The position numbers were made by a program, and so were the translations under genes. 64,000 bases of DNA from Streptomyces fulvoviolaceus (GTDB lineage Bacteria; Actinomycetota; Actinomycetes; Streptomycetales; Streptomycetaceae): contig NZ_JOEY01000024.1 in assembly GCF_000718165.1 (NCBI RefSeq), forward strand, positions 62,001-126,000, written 5' to 3'. The notes below the pieces were generated by a model. The model had not been told where the DNA came from and did no database searches. It saw nothing but the letters and a program-made list of their open reading frames with translations. Positions 9,057 through 17,567 of this stretch are shown one piece after another. Every line of letters starts with the position of its first letter. Within the stretch, counting starts at the first letter, position 1.

Positions 9057-10553
9057 GTGACGCCTGAATCCCACTCCCTGACCGGTACGGACCCCACCGC
9101 CGGCCCGCCGCCCGGCTGCCCCGCGCACGGCCGCGGCCCCGGGGGACTGCACCGGCTCTACGGTCCCGACGCGGAGGACCTGAGTTCCCTCTACGACCGG
9201 CTGCGCGACGAACACGGCCCGGTGGCGCCCGTGCTGCTGCACGACGACGTGCCGATGTGGGTGGTGCTCGGCCACACCGAGAACCTGCACATGCTGCGCA
9301 CGCCCTCGCAGTTCTGCCGGGACAGCCGCATCTGGACCCCTCTGAACGAGGGCATGGTCAAGCCCGACCACCCGCTCATGCCGCACATCGCCTGGGAGCC
9401 CATCTGCTCCTACGCCGAGGGCGACGAACACCTGCGGCTGCGCGGCGCGGTCACCGGCGCCATGTCGACCATCGACCACCGCGGCATCCGCCGCCACATC
9501 AACCGCTACACCCAGCGCCTGGTCAACCAGTTCTGCGAGGAGGGCTCGGCCGACCTCGTCAGCCAGTTCGCCGAGCACCTCCCGATGGCCGTGATGTGCG
9601 AGATCCTCGGCATGCCCGAGGAGTACAACGACCGGATCGTGCAGGCCACTCGCGACATGCTGCACGGCACGGAGACGGCCATCGCCAGCCACGGCTACGT
9701 CATGGGTGCCCTGCAGCGGCTCACCGAGCGCCGCCGCAAGCAGCCCGCCGAGGACTTCACCAGCCAGCTCATGGCCCACCCGGCCCGGCTGACCGATGAC
9801 GAGGTCACCAAGCACATCTGGGTCGTCCTCATGGCGGCCTACGAGGCGACGGCCACCCTCATCGCCAACGTGCTGCGCATGGTCCTCACCGACCCCCGCT
9901 TCCGCGCCCAGCTCAGCGGCGGTCAGATGACGGTGCCGGAGGCGGTCGAGCAGTCCCTGTGGGACGAGCCGCCGTTCAGCACGGTGTTCGCCTACTACGC
10001 CAAGCAGGACACGGAGTTGGGCGGCCAGCGCGTCCGCAAGGGCGACGGGCTGCTCTTCGCGCCGGCCCCGGGCAATGTCGACCCGCGGGTGCGCCCCGAC
10101 CTGTCGGCCAACATGATGGGCAACCGCTCGCACCTCGCCTTCGGCGGCGGGCCGCACGAGTGCCCCGGCCAGGACATCGCCCGTGCCATCGCCGACTCCG
10201 GCGTGGACGCCCTGCTGATGCGGCTCCCGGACGTCGAACTCGACTGTGCCGAGGAGGAGTTGTCCTGGACCGAGTCCATCGCCTCCCGCCACCTGGTGGA
10301 GTTGCCGGTCAAGTTCCTGCGGAAGCCCCCGCAGGACGTGATGCAGAAGCCGGGCCACGCCGCGGTTCCGCAGCCGCGGCCCGCCTGGCAGGTCGGCACC
10401 GCCCCGCCGCAGGCGCAGCCGCAGCCGACGCCCGAGGTTCCGGTGGCACCCCAGCAGGTGACGACCGCCCCGCCGCAGACCGAGGCAGCGCCCGAACCGG
10501 TCCGCCCGATGGGTGCCTGGCGGCGCTTCCTGCGCTGGTGGCGCGGCTACTGA
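9057..10553 (+). CDS. cvnE: Conservon-linked cytochrome P450, CYP157-like, lacking EXXR
   Basis: A 498-residue P450 with the haem loop FGGGPHECPGQ (Cys369). The K-helix, where almost all P450s carry EXXR, reads EQSLW starting at Glu298. This is the documented peculiarity of the CYP157 family, where Arg is absent. The I-helix also departs from AGxxT (AAYEATA). A C-terminal extension of about 80 residues is rich in Pro/Gln and ends in a Trp/Arg-rich segment (GAWRRFLRWWRGY) that could contact membrane. It is the fifth gene of the conservon, 64 bases after cvnD, and begins at GTG. Catalytic activity is uncertain; a sensing or structural role within the Cvn complex is possible. Its stop overlaps the convergent neighbour by 7 bases. 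Confidence 0.9.
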   Translation: MTPESHSLTGTDPTAGPPPGCPAHGRGPGGLHRLYGPDAEDLSSLYDRLRDEHGPVAPVLLHDDVPMWVVLGHTENLHMLRTPSQFCRDSRIWTPLNEGMVKPDHPLMPHIAWEPICSYAEGDEHLRLRGAVTGAMSTIDHRGIRRHINRYTQRLVNQFCEEGSADLVSQFAEHLPMAVMCEILGMPEEYNDRIVQATRDMLHGTETAIASHGYVMGALQRLTERRRKQPAEDFTSQLMAHPARLTDDEVTKHIWVVLMAAYEATATLIANVLRMVLTDPRFRAQLSGGQMTVPEAVEQSLWDEPPFSTVFAYYAKQDTELGGQRVRKGDGLLFAPAPGNVDPRVRPDLSANMMGNRSHLAFGGGPHECPGQDIARAIADSGVDALLMRLPDVELDCAEEELSWTESIASRHLVELPVKFLRKPPQDVMQKPGHAAVPQPRPAWQVGTAPPQAQPQPTPEVPVAPQQVTTAPPQTEAAPEPVRPMGAWRRFLRWWRGY

Positions 10554-11494
10554 CCGGCCCACTCCGGGTACGAGGACCACGCCTGAAGCGTCCTCGGACT
10601 CCGGAACCGGTGCTCCACCCCCGTGACCGGATCGGTGAACTCCAGCGCCCGCGCCAGCAGTTGGAGCGGACGCCGGAAGTCGCCGGCCGGCACGGGGCCG
10701 GTCACCACCGGATAGAGCGGATCGCCGAGGATCGGCACACCCATAGTGTTCAGGTGGACCCGCAGCTGATGGGTCTGGCCGGTGGCGGGCAGCAGCCGGT
10801 ACCGGCCCAACCCGTCGCGGTGGTCGGCCAGTTCGACGCGGCTGACGGCGTTCGGCTCGCCCTCGACCTCGTACGCGGCCAGCACCCCCCGCTCCTTCAC
10901 GATCCGGCTGCGCACCGTCCGGGGCAGGGCGAGCCGCGGATCGTACGGCGCGACCGCCTCGTACTCCTTGCGCACCAGCCGGTCACGGAACAGCGCCTGG
11001 TACGCGCCGCGATCCTCGGGCCGTACGGTGAACAGCACGAGCCCGGCGGTGAGTCGGTCCAGTCGGTGCGCGGCACCGAGCGCGGGGATGCCGAGCTCCC
11101 GACGCAGCCGCGCGAGCACGGTCTCGGTGACATGGCTGCCGCGCGGGGTGGTGGCCAGGAAGTGCGGCTTGTCGGCGACGACGAGGTGCTCGTCGCGGTA
11201 CACGATGTCGATCGGGAACGGCACGCTGATCTCTTCGGGCACATCGCGGTGGAACCACACGAACATGCCGGGGACGTACGGCGCGTCCGGGGCGACCGAG
11301 TGTCCGTCCGCGCCGACGATCAGCCCTGCGGCGAGCATCCCGTCGACGACCCCCTCGCCGGCTCCGGAGAGCCGCTCGACGAGGTACTCGCGCACCGTGG
11401 CCCAGTGCCCCTCGCCCGGCAGCCGCACCCGCACGGGGTCGATCCCGTCGCGCTGCGGCAGCGGAGAGGGCGGGGGCGGGGTACGGCGTCTCAT
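10547..11494 (-). CDS. RluA-family RNA pseudouridine synthase
   Basis: A 315-residue pseudouridine synthase (start MRRRTPPPPS). The catalytic loop AAHRLDRLTAG holds the aspartate at residue 146. The C-terminal part has TGQTHQLRVHLNTMGVPILGDPLYP, typical of RluA enzymes that modify rRNA or tRNA uridines. An N-terminal region of about 90 residues could be a degenerate S4-type RNA-binding domain. A GTG one codon upstream is an alternative start. The stop codon lies inside the end of the convergent P450 gene. Confidence 0.88.
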   Translation of the reverse strand: MRRRTPPPPSPLPQRDGIDPVRVRLPGEGHWATVREYLVERLSGAGEGVVDGMLAAGLIVGADGHSVAPDAPYVPGMFVWFHRDVPEEISVPFPIDIVYRDEHLVVADKPHFLATTPRGSHVTETVLARLRRELGIPALGAAHRLDRLTAGLVLFTVRPEDRGAYQALFRDRLVRKEYEAVAPYDPRLALPRTVRSRIVKERGVLAAYEVEGEPNAVSRVELADHRDGLGRYRLLPATGQTHQLRVHLNTMGVPILGDPLYPVVTGPVPAGDFRRPLQLLARALEFTDPVTGVEHRFRSPRTLQAWSSYPEWAGQ

Positions 11495-11552
11495 CACGAT
11501 CAAGGGTAAATCCCCTTGGGCCGACCTCCGCATGGTTGGCAGGATGCGGATC

Positions 11553-12134
11553 ATGCCCTACCTCACCAGCCCCGTCCTGCCCGCCGGAACCCTCGCCCGT
11601 ATCCCGCAGCCCGTACTCCCCACCGGCGACGGACTCGTCCTGCGCCCGTGGCGGGCCGAGGACGCGCCCGCCGTCCACGCCGCCTTCCAGGACCCGCTGA
11701 TGCATCAGTGGCACATGAGGACCTCCGACTCCGTGACGGAGGTGGCCGGCTGGATCGAGGCGTGGGCGAAGGAGTGGGAGGGGGAGCAGACCGCCCAGTG
11801 GGCCGTCGCCGACGCGGACACCGACCGGCTGCTGGGCCGGGTGGCGCTGCGCGAGATCGTGTTCCGCGACGGCATCGCCGAGGTCGCGTACTGGACGACG
11901 GCGGCGGCCCGCGGCAGGGGCGTCGCCGCCCGCGCCACGACCGCGCTGGTCCACTGGGCGTTCGAGGAGATCGGCTTCCACCGGCTGGAATTGATGCACG
12001 CCACCGCCAATCAGGCCTCCTGCCGGGTCGCCATCAAGGCGGGCTTCGTGGAGGAGGGCACTCGGCGCAGTGCCCTCCTCCATCCGGACGGCTGGCACGA
12101 CATGCACCTGCATGCGCGGGTGCGGGGCGACTAA
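11553..12134 (+). CDS. GNAT N-acetyltransferase (RimJ/RimL type)
   Basis: A 193-residue acetyltransferase. LVLRPWRAEDAPAVHAAF opens the domain. AYWTTAAARGRGVAARAT is the acetyl-CoA loop (variant of Q/RxxGxG/A), and ELMHATANQASCRVAIKAGFVEEG is motif B of the RimJ/RimL subgroup that acetylates protein N-termini or small molecules. The ATG at 11553 has AGGA 8 bases upstream; ATGs at 11532 and 11544 are possible alternatives. Divergent from the pseudouridine synthase. Substrate unknown. Confidence 0.85.
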   Translation: MPYLTSPVLPAGTLARIPQPVLPTGDGLVLRPWRAEDAPAVHAAFQDPLMHQWHMRTSDSVTEVAGWIEAWAKEWEGEQTAQWAVADADTDRLLGRVALREIVFRDGIAEVAYWTTAAARGRGVAARATTALVHWAFEEIGFHRLELMHATANQASCRVAIKAGFVEEGTRRSALLHPDGWHDMHLHARVRGD

Positions 12135-12150
12135 GGGGGTGCCGCGATGT

Positions 12151-12240
12151 GTCGTCTGTCGGCTGCTGCGTCGTTGTGGCTGGTCGCGCCCACGCGGCGG
12201 AGCCGCATATCGACACAGCCCCGCGCCCCTTTAGGGCGCT
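12151..12240 (+). repeat. Dispersed Streptomyces intergenic repeat, copy 1
   Basis: A GC-rich unit beginning GTCGTCTGTCGGCTGCTGCG, containing the hairpin GCGGC-GGA-GCCGC near 12195 and ending in GCGCCC/GGGCGC around a short loop at 12223-12239. A partial reverse-oriented copy with the same GTCGGCTGC, GTCGCGC and CCCCGCGCCCC blocks is at 47873-47925. From memory similar units are very common between convergent genes in Streptomyces. It likely terminates transcription from both sides. The permease stop codon lies in its last stem. Confidence 0.7.
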
Positions 12241-13757
12241 TCCGCTGACGTACGCCTGTAATACGCCCGCCAGCCCACACCAGCGGCCACCGTCGCGCCG
12301 AGGAACAGCACCGTGAACCACTGGAAGTACCAGTGCCCGCCCGCCGGGTCGTACACCTCCGCGCGCGGCCAGGCCAGGTTGACCGTCATCACGAGGCCGT
12401 AGAGCAGGGCGAGGGCGTTGACCGGGATGCCCCAGCGGCCGAGGGAGAAGAGGCGGGCGCCCGTCTCGTCGGTGCCCTCGGAGGTGAAGTCGCCGCGCAG
12501 GCGGCGGACCAGGAGCGGGCCGGTGACCATCGCGTACGCCAGGTACAGCATCACGATGCACGTGGTGCCGATGGCCAGGAACGCCTCTGGGGAGGCGAAG
12601 TTGAGCAGCAGCAGGGCCGCCGCGAGGATGCCGACGACCAGGGCGGGGGCGTTCGGCATGCCGGTGCGCGGGTTCACGCGTGCGAGGCGGCCGGAGAAGG
12701 GGAGCTGGCCGTCGCGGGCCATGGAGAACAGCATCCGGCAGGCCGCGGTCTGGATCGCCAGCGTCGCGACGGCGATCGCCACCACGACGTCGGCCAGCAG
12801 GACCTTGCCGACCCCGTCGCCGAGGCTGCTGGTGAGGACGTAGCTCAGGCCGTCGACGGCCAGGTGCCCGTCGGTGAGGCTGGGCGCGGCGAGCAGGCCG
12901 CCCAGCACGATCAGCCCGCCGAGCAGGCCGGCCGCGCCGAGCGCGGTGAGGATCGTGCGGGGCGCGGTGCGCCGGGGGTCGCGCGTCTCCTCGCTCATCT
13001 CGCCCGCGCTGTCGAAGCCGATCATCACGTACGCTGCCGTGAACGAGCCCACCAGCAGGGCCCCGAACAGGCCGGACTGGGCGGCCCCTTCGGTGTGGAA
13101 GGTGATGCTCGGCGTGCGCTCGGAGTGCGTCAGCAGCAGGACGACGATCAGGACCGCGCCGATGATCTCGGCGGTGACGCCGACGCGGTTGATCACGGAC
13201 ATCACACGGTTGTCCAGGATGTTCACCAGCGTGGTCAGGACCAGCAGGATCACACCGAGGACGGCCGCGTTGGCCGCGCCGTCCGCCGAGGTGGGGGCCG
13301 GGTCGGTGCCGATCAGCTGGAAGCCCGGCCAGATCGCGGGCAGCACCATCTGCAGCGCGAGTGCCGCGGCCGCGACCACCACGATCTGGCCGATCACCAT
13401 GATCCAGCCGGCGAACCAGCCGAAGGTGAGGTTCGAAAGGCGCGACGACCACTGGTAGATGGCGCCCGAGATCGGATAGCGGGCGGCCAGCTCGGCGAAG
13501 CAGGCGGCCACCAGGAGCTGCCCGACCAGTACCGCCGGCCAGGCCCAGAAGAAGACGGGGCCGCCGAACGCGTACCCGAAGGCGAAGAACTGGAAGACGG
13601 TGGTCAGGACCGAGATGAAGGAGAACCCGGCCGCGAACGAGGCGTACCGGCCCAGGCTGCGGTGCAGTTCCTGGCGGTAGCCGAACTCGGCGAGGGAGCC
13701 GTCGTCGGGGGAGTGCGGAGGATCGGGGCGTACGTCGGAGGGGGTGGTTGTCGTCAC
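12231..13757 (-). CDS. APC-family permease, carboxylase-associated type
   Basis: A 508-residue amino acid/polyamine/organocation permease with about 12 hydrophobic segments, beginning after a charged N-terminal tail (FGYRQELHRSLGRYASFAAGFSFIS), with the APC consensus helix SGAIYQWSSRLSN. I choose the GTG at 13757 because codons upstream would translate the operator at 13781-13806. That operator is nearly identical to the one at 4880-4905, so the permease is probably co-regulated with the carboxylase 9 kb away. Related permeases are often annotated as urea-carboxylase-related amino acid permease. Substrate by context: guanidine, urea or a guanidino compound (inference). Confidence 0.88.
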   Translation of the reverse strand: MTTTTPSDVRPDPPHSPDDGSLAEFGYRQELHRSLGRYASFAAGFSFISVLTTVFQFFAFGYAFGGPVFFWAWPAVLVGQLLVAACFAELAARYPISGAIYQWSSRLSNLTFGWFAGWIMVIGQIVVVAAAALALQMVLPAIWPGFQLIGTDPAPTSADGAANAAVLGVILLVLTTLVNILDNRVMSVINRVGVTAEIIGAVLIVVLLLTHSERTPSITFHTEGAAQSGLFGALLVGSFTAAYVMIGFDSAGEMSEETRDPRRTAPRTILTALGAAGLLGGLIVLGGLLAAPSLTDGHLAVDGLSYVLTSSLGDGVGKVLLADVVVAIAVATLAIQTAACRMLFSMARDGQLPFSGRLARVNPRTGMPNAPALVVGILAAALLLLNFASPEAFLAIGTTCIVMLYLAYAMVTGPLLVRRLRGDFTSEGTDETGARLFSLGRWGIPVNALALLYGLVMTVNLAWPRAEVYDPAGGHWYFQWFTVLFLGATVAAGVGWRAYYRRTSAEAP

Positions 13758-13780
13758 GGCGGCACCTGCCTTCGGCGCGA

Positions 13781-13806
13781 ATTCCTGTCGGGTGACAGAA
13801 ATTAGG
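13781..13806. promoter_or_regulatory. Operator upstream of the permease (copy 2 of 2)
   Basis: Half-sites ATTCCTGTC and GACAGAAAT around a 4-base centre, followed by TTAGG. It matches 4880-4905 at 22 of 26 positions, the differences falling at one arm base and the centre. It lies 24 bases from the permease GTG, on the same side of the gene as the first copy is of the DUF1989 gene, which argues for a shared regulator rather than chance. Confidence 0.78.
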
Positions 13807-13889
13807 GAGGGGCTGTTTCGTGTGCGTGACGCGGCCATGTCCACCTAGGTCCCAAGTCCTCACGCCCTTGCGGTCGCAGCTAAAACGCG

Positions 13890-13904
13890 ATACATCGTGT
13901 GTAT
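13890..13904. promoter_or_regulatory. Putative PadR operator
   Basis: Inverted repeat ATACA-N5-TGTAT, 64 bases before the padR start and in the low-GC promoter region between the divergent permease and padR. PadR regulators commonly bind ATGT/ACAT-type dyads at their own promoters. No second identical site was seen before the ABC genes. Confidence 0.45.
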
Positions 13905-13967
13905 TGACGCCCGGCGGTGACTCGCGATATGTTCGGCCACGGATATTCGGATGCGAGGTGAACCGTC

Positions 13968-14564
13968 ATGGCGACGAAGCGCCGCAAGCTCAGCAATCCG
14001 CTCGCCCTCGCCGTGCTGTCGACCCTCTGGCAGAAGCCGATGCATCCGTACGAGATCGCCCAGACCCTGCGCCGCCAGGGCAAGGACGCCAGCACGAAGA
14101 TCAACTACGGCTCGCTCTACACGGTGGTGCAGAACCTCGAGAAGCACGGCTTCGTCGAGGTCACGGACGTGGAGCGGCAGGGCAACCGGCCCGAGCGGAC
14201 CGTCTACGGCATCACTGCGGCCGGGCGACAGGAGACGACCGAGTGGATGTCGGACCTGATCGCCTTTCCGGCCAAGGAGTTCCCGATCTTCGAGACCGCG
14301 CTCTCGCTGCTCGGCGTGCTGCACCCCGACGAGGTGGTGCCGCTGCTGGAGGAACGGCTCGATGCCCTGGAGGTCCAGGTGGCGAGCGGCCGAGGTGCGC
14401 TGGAGAAGCTGTACGAGACGCTGCCCCGGCTCTTCCTCGTGGAGAACGAGTACCAGCTCCACATGGTCGAGGCGGAGGCGGAGTGGGTCCGCGGTTTCCT
14501 CGACGAGATCAGAAAAGGCACGATGCCCGGCATCGAGGAGTGGAAGGCGTTCCACGAGCCGTGA
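13968..14564 (+). CDS. PadR-family transcriptional regulator
   Basis: A 198-residue PadR protein. The winged helix (about residues 8-90; NPLALAVLSTLWQKPMHPYEIAQTLR, then NYGSLYTVVQNLEKHGFVE and a TVYGITAAGRQE wing) is followed by a helical C-terminal dimerisation domain typical of the larger Vir-like PadRs. It precedes, on the same strand, a two-gene ABC efflux pump. This arrangement usually means drug-inducible repression of the pump. The terminator at 14578-14616 separates them, so the pump likely has its own promoter. Confidence 0.9.
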   Translation: MATKRRKLSNPLALAVLSTLWQKPMHPYEIAQTLRRQGKDASTKINYGSLYTVVQNLEKHGFVEVTDVERQGNRPERTVYGITAAGRQETTEWMSDLIAFPAKEFPIFETALSLLGVLHPDEVVPLLEERLDALEVQVASGRGALEKLYETLPRLFLVENEYQLHMVEAEAEWVRGFLDEIRKGTMPGIEEWKAFHEP

Positions 14565-14577
14565 CCTGACCAAGAAC

Positions 14578-14616
14578 AGGCCCCGGCACGGCTGTTGCAG
14601 CAGCCCGCCGGGGCCT
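14578..14616 (+). terminator. Stem-loop terminator after padR
   Basis: Perfect 10-base arms AGGCCCCGGC and GCCGGGGCCT with a 19-base loop, starting 13 bases after the padR stop. There is no T-run, as is usual in high-GC genomes. Confidence 0.65.
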
Positions 14617-14741
14617 CGAACCCCGAACTGAATCCGCCGTGAGGCAGCTCCAGGCGATCGAGGTGCGGCACACCCAGGATAGCCCGGTGCTCTTCACGCG
14701 GATCAGTCACCACATCCGCTCACCTCAGGAGAGCACCTGTC

Positions 14742-15749
14742 ATGAACACCCGTGCGCCCGCGATCGAGGCGCGTCAGCTGATCAAGACCTACCCCGGTGA
14801 CGCCACCGCCCTGAGCGGCATGGACCTCGCCGTCGAGCCCGGCACCGTCTTCGGCCTCCTCGGCCCCAACGGCTCCGGCAAGTCCACCACCGTCAAGATC
14901 CTCACCACCCTGGCCCGCCCCGACTCGGGCTCGGCCACCGTCGCCGGCCACGACGTGCTGCGCCACCCCGACCGGGTGCGGCGCGCGATCGGCGTGGTCG
15001 CCCAGAGCTCCGGCGCCGACCCGGTGGCCACCGGCCGCGAGAACCTCCGACTCCAGGGCAGGCTCTACGGGTTGAAGGGCGCCGCGCTCGACAGGCGGGT
15101 GGACGAGCTCCTCGACCGCTTCACGCTCACCGACGCCGCCCGGCGCCAGGCCAAGGGCTACTCCGGCGGTATGCGGCGCCGACTCGACGTCGCCCTCGGC
15201 CTCGTGCACCGGCCCGAGGTGCTCTTCCTCGACGAGCCCACCACCGGCCTCGATCCGCAGGCCCGCACCGCCATGTGGGACGAGATCGGCCGCCTGGCCG
15301 GCGAGGAGTGCCTGACCATCCTGCTCACCACGCACTACCTCGAAGAGGCCGACCGGCTCGCCGAGCGCATCGCCGTCGTCGACCGTGGCCGGATCGTCGT
15401 CGAGGGCACCCCGGACTCGCTCAAGGGCGAACTCCGCGGTGACGCCGTCCACTTGGAGCTGCGCGAAGCCGTCCAGGACGCCGGCCGCACCCTGCTGACG
15501 GGCGCCCTGCGCGGCCTGCCCGGTGTGCACGAGGTGCTGGTCGACGGGCGCCGCGTCAGCGTCCGCGCCGACGACGGGGGTGCCGCGGTGCCCGCGCTCC
15601 TTGCCGCACTCGAACGGGCCGGGGTCGGCGTCGCCACCGCGACCGTCGCCCGTCCCTCCCTCGACGACGTGTATCTCCGGTACGCCGGCCGCCGGTACGC
15701 CGAGGTGGACGGCGCCGACGGCCTCACCCTTGCCGGAGGTGTCCGATGA
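14742..15749 (+). CDS. ABC drug-efflux ATPase, DrrA-like
   Basis: A 335-residue ATPase of the DrrA/antibiotic-efflux class. Walker A is GPNGSGKST, the Q-loop is VVAQSSGADP, the signature is YSGGMRRRLD, Walker B is VLFLDEPTTGLD and the H-loop is TTHYLEEADRL. The C-terminal extension of about 100 residues (LRGLPGVHEVLVDGRRVSVR) is the regulatory domain found in DrrA proteins. The stop overlaps the permease start (ATGA), so the two are one unit. With PadR upstream it is probably a drug or metabolite exporter. Confidence 0.92.
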   Translation: MNTRAPAIEARQLIKTYPGDATALSGMDLAVEPGTVFGLLGPNGSGKSTTVKILTTLARPDSGSATVAGHDVLRHPDRVRRAIGVVAQSSGADPVATGRENLRLQGRLYGLKGAALDRRVDELLDRFTLTDAARRQAKGYSGGMRRRLDVALGLVHRPEVLFLDEPTTGLDPQARTAMWDEIGRLAGEECLTILLTTHYLEEADRLAERIAVVDRGRIVVEGTPDSLKGELRGDAVHLELREAVQDAGRTLLTGALRGLPGVHEVLVDGRRVSVRADDGGAAVPALLAALERAGVGVATATVARPSLDDVYLRYAGRRYAEVDGADGLTLAGGVR

Positions 15750-16522
15750 GCACCGCCGTCTCCCAGACCTGGTACATGACGCAGCGTCAACTCATGGTGT
15801 TCGTACGGCAGCCCGCGTACGCGATCATCACCCTGATCCAGCCGGTGATCTGGCTGTTCCTGTTCGGCAACCTCTTCAAGGAGGTCGTCGAGCTGGGCGG
15901 TTTCGGCACCACCTCCTACCTCGACTACCTCGTCCCCGGCGTGGTCGTGATGAGCGCCCTCAGCTCCAACATGTGGGCGGGGATGACCACCCTGGACGAG
16001 ATCCAGCGCGGCACCCTCAACCGCTTCCTGACCACGCCGGTCAGCCGGGCCGCGCTCATGAACGGCAACGTCGTCAACAACGGCCTGGTCACCGCCCTGC
16101 AGTCGGTGATCATCGTGCTGCTCGGCCTGCTGGGCGGTGCCGACTACCCGGGCGGCATCGGCGGCATCGCCGTCCTGGTGCTCGCCTCGGTCCTGCTGGG
16201 CACGGTCTTCGGGGCCCTGTCCAACGCCCTCGGCATGCTGGTGCGGGAGCGGGAGTCGATCATCGGGATCAACACCTTCCTGCTGCTGCCGCTGACCTTC
16301 CTGTCCAGTGCCTTCATGGCGCCCTCGCAGATGCCGTCCTGGATGCGGCACATCGCCGACTTCAACCCGCTCAACTGGGCGATGGTGGCGGGCCGTTCGG
16401 CGATGTCCGCCGACCCGGACCGGGGCGTGGTGCTCGGCCGCGGGGGAGCGCTGCTCGCGCTGGCGGTGGCGGCGGTGTGGCTGTCGATCCGGACGTTCAG
16501 GTCGTACCAGCGGTCGGTGTGA
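15746..16522 (+). CDS. ABC-2 type efflux permease, DrrB-like
   Basis: A 258-residue ABC-2 permease with six predicted membrane spans, beginning QTWYMTQRQLMVFVRQPAYAIITLIQPVIWLFLFG. The central segment FLLLPLTFLSSAFMAPSQMPSW and the following FNPLNWAMVAGR are ABC-2 consensus features. It partners the upstream ATPase. A perfect stem-loop at 16536-16560 follows. Confidence 0.92.
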   Translation: MSTAVSQTWYMTQRQLMVFVRQPAYAIITLIQPVIWLFLFGNLFKEVVELGGFGTTSYLDYLVPGVVVMSALSSNMWAGMTTLDEIQRGTLNRFLTTPVSRAALMNGNVVNNGLVTALQSVIIVLLGLLGGADYPGGIGGIAVLVLASVLLGTVFGALSNALGMLVRERESIIGINTFLLLPLTFLSSAFMAPSQMPSWMRHIADFNPLNWAMVAGRSAMSADPDRGVVLGRGGALLALAVAAVWLSIRTFRSYQRSV

Positions 16523-16535
16523 GCCATACGGAAAG

Positions 16536-16560
16536 CGGCGGCACCGTCAAGGTGCCGCCG
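16536..16560. terminator. Bidirectional terminator
   Basis: Perfect 10-base stem CGGCGGCACC / GGTGCCGCCG with a 5-base loop, lying between the convergent ABC-2 permease and siderophore-interacting protein genes. Confidence 0.75.
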
Positions 16561-16575
16561 CCCACAGAGCGATGC

Positions 16576-17418
16576 CTAAGCGGCGGGCGCCCCCTCCTGC
16601 TCCGCCTCGATGCGCGCGTTCCAGTCCTGCTTGGAGGCCTGCCAGCCGTCCTCGTTGTGGCCGAGCCGCCAGTAACCGGAGATCGACAGGTCCTCGCGCG
16701 CGACCCCGCGCTCGACCCGGAGCAGATGACGCAGCTGCTTCACGAAGTGCGCCTCGCCGTGCACGAAGGAGTGCACCCGGCCCTCCGGGAACTCCAGCGC
16801 CCGTACGGCCTCGACCAGTGCCTCGCCGATCGGTCGGGCCCCGCGGTGCAGCCAGACGACCTCCACGTCGGAGTCGATCTTCTGCTCCTCCTCGGGGCCG
16901 GAGACCTCCACGAAGGCATACGCCCGGACGCCGTCGGGCAGCGCCTCCAGGGAGCGGGCGATCGCGGGCAGGGCGCTCTCGTCACCCACGAGCAGATGCC
17001 AGTCGGCGCTCGCGTCGGGAGCGTAGGCGCCGCCCGGGCCCATGAAGCGCACGGTCTCGCCGGGCTGGACGCGCATCGCCCAGGGGCCGGCCAGGCCCTC
17101 GTCGCCGTGGATCACGAAGTCCAGGGTCAGCTCGCGCTGCTCGGCGTCCCAGTGACGCACGGTGTACGTCCGGGTCACGGGCCACTGGTCGCGCGGGAAC
17201 TCGGCGCGGATGCGCTCCATGTCGAAGGGCTCGGGGTAGGTCACACCCGCGGCCGGGAACAGGATCTTGACGTAATGGTCGGTGCTGGTGTCCGCCGCGA
17301 ACTCGGCGAGCGACTCGCCGCCCAGCACCACGCGCTGCATGTGCGGGGTGAGCCGCTCGGTGCGGACAACCTGCGCGGAGTGGGGCTTCCGCGGCTGTCG
17401 TGCCGGTCGTTCTGCCAT
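16576..17418 (-). CDS. Siderophore-interacting protein (FAD-dependent ferric reductase)
   Basis: A 280-residue SIP/ViuB-family flavoprotein. The FAD-binding half has the RTYTVRHWD motif and DFVIHGDEGLAGPWA. The C-terminal half has LLVGDESALPAIARSLEALP, SFVHGEAHFVKQLRHLLR and SGYWRLGHNEDGW. It reduces ferric siderophores in the cytoplasm, using NAD(P)H, to release iron. An iron box lies 23 bases upstream of the start, so it should be repressed by DmdR when iron is plentiful. No siderophore genes are adjacent. Confidence 0.92.
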   Translation of the reverse strand: MAERPARQPRKPHSAQVVRTERLTPHMQRVVLGGESLAEFAADTSTDHYVKILFPAAGVTYPEPFDMERIRAEFPRDQWPVTRTYTVRHWDAEQRELTLDFVIHGDEGLAGPWAMRVQPGETVRFMGPGGAYAPDASADWHLLVGDESALPAIARSLEALPDGVRAYAFVEVSGPEEEQKIDSDVEVVWLHRGARPIGEALVEAVRALEFPEGRVHSFVHGEAHFVKQLRHLLRVERGVAREDLSISGYWRLGHNEDGWQASKQDWNARIEAEQEGAPAA

Positions 17419-17440
17419 GGCGGCCTCCCTGATCCCTCTG

Positions 17441-17456
17441 CTTAGGCTTACCTAAG
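17441..17456. promoter_or_regulatory. DmdR/IdeR iron box
   Basis: Perfect dyad CTTAGG-CTTA-CCTAAG, matching the core of the actinobacterial iron box (TTAGG ... CCTAA), immediately upstream of the siderophore-interacting protein gene. Predicts iron-dependent repression. Confidence 0.8.
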
Positions 17457-17567
17457 TTAGCATCTACCCCCCGGCGATGGACCCCATGAGAGTGGTCTGT
17501 CGCTCACCTGTTAAGAATTTTGCTTTCCGCTGGGGAGAATGTGCCTCGTGGATAGCGAGAACATTGC

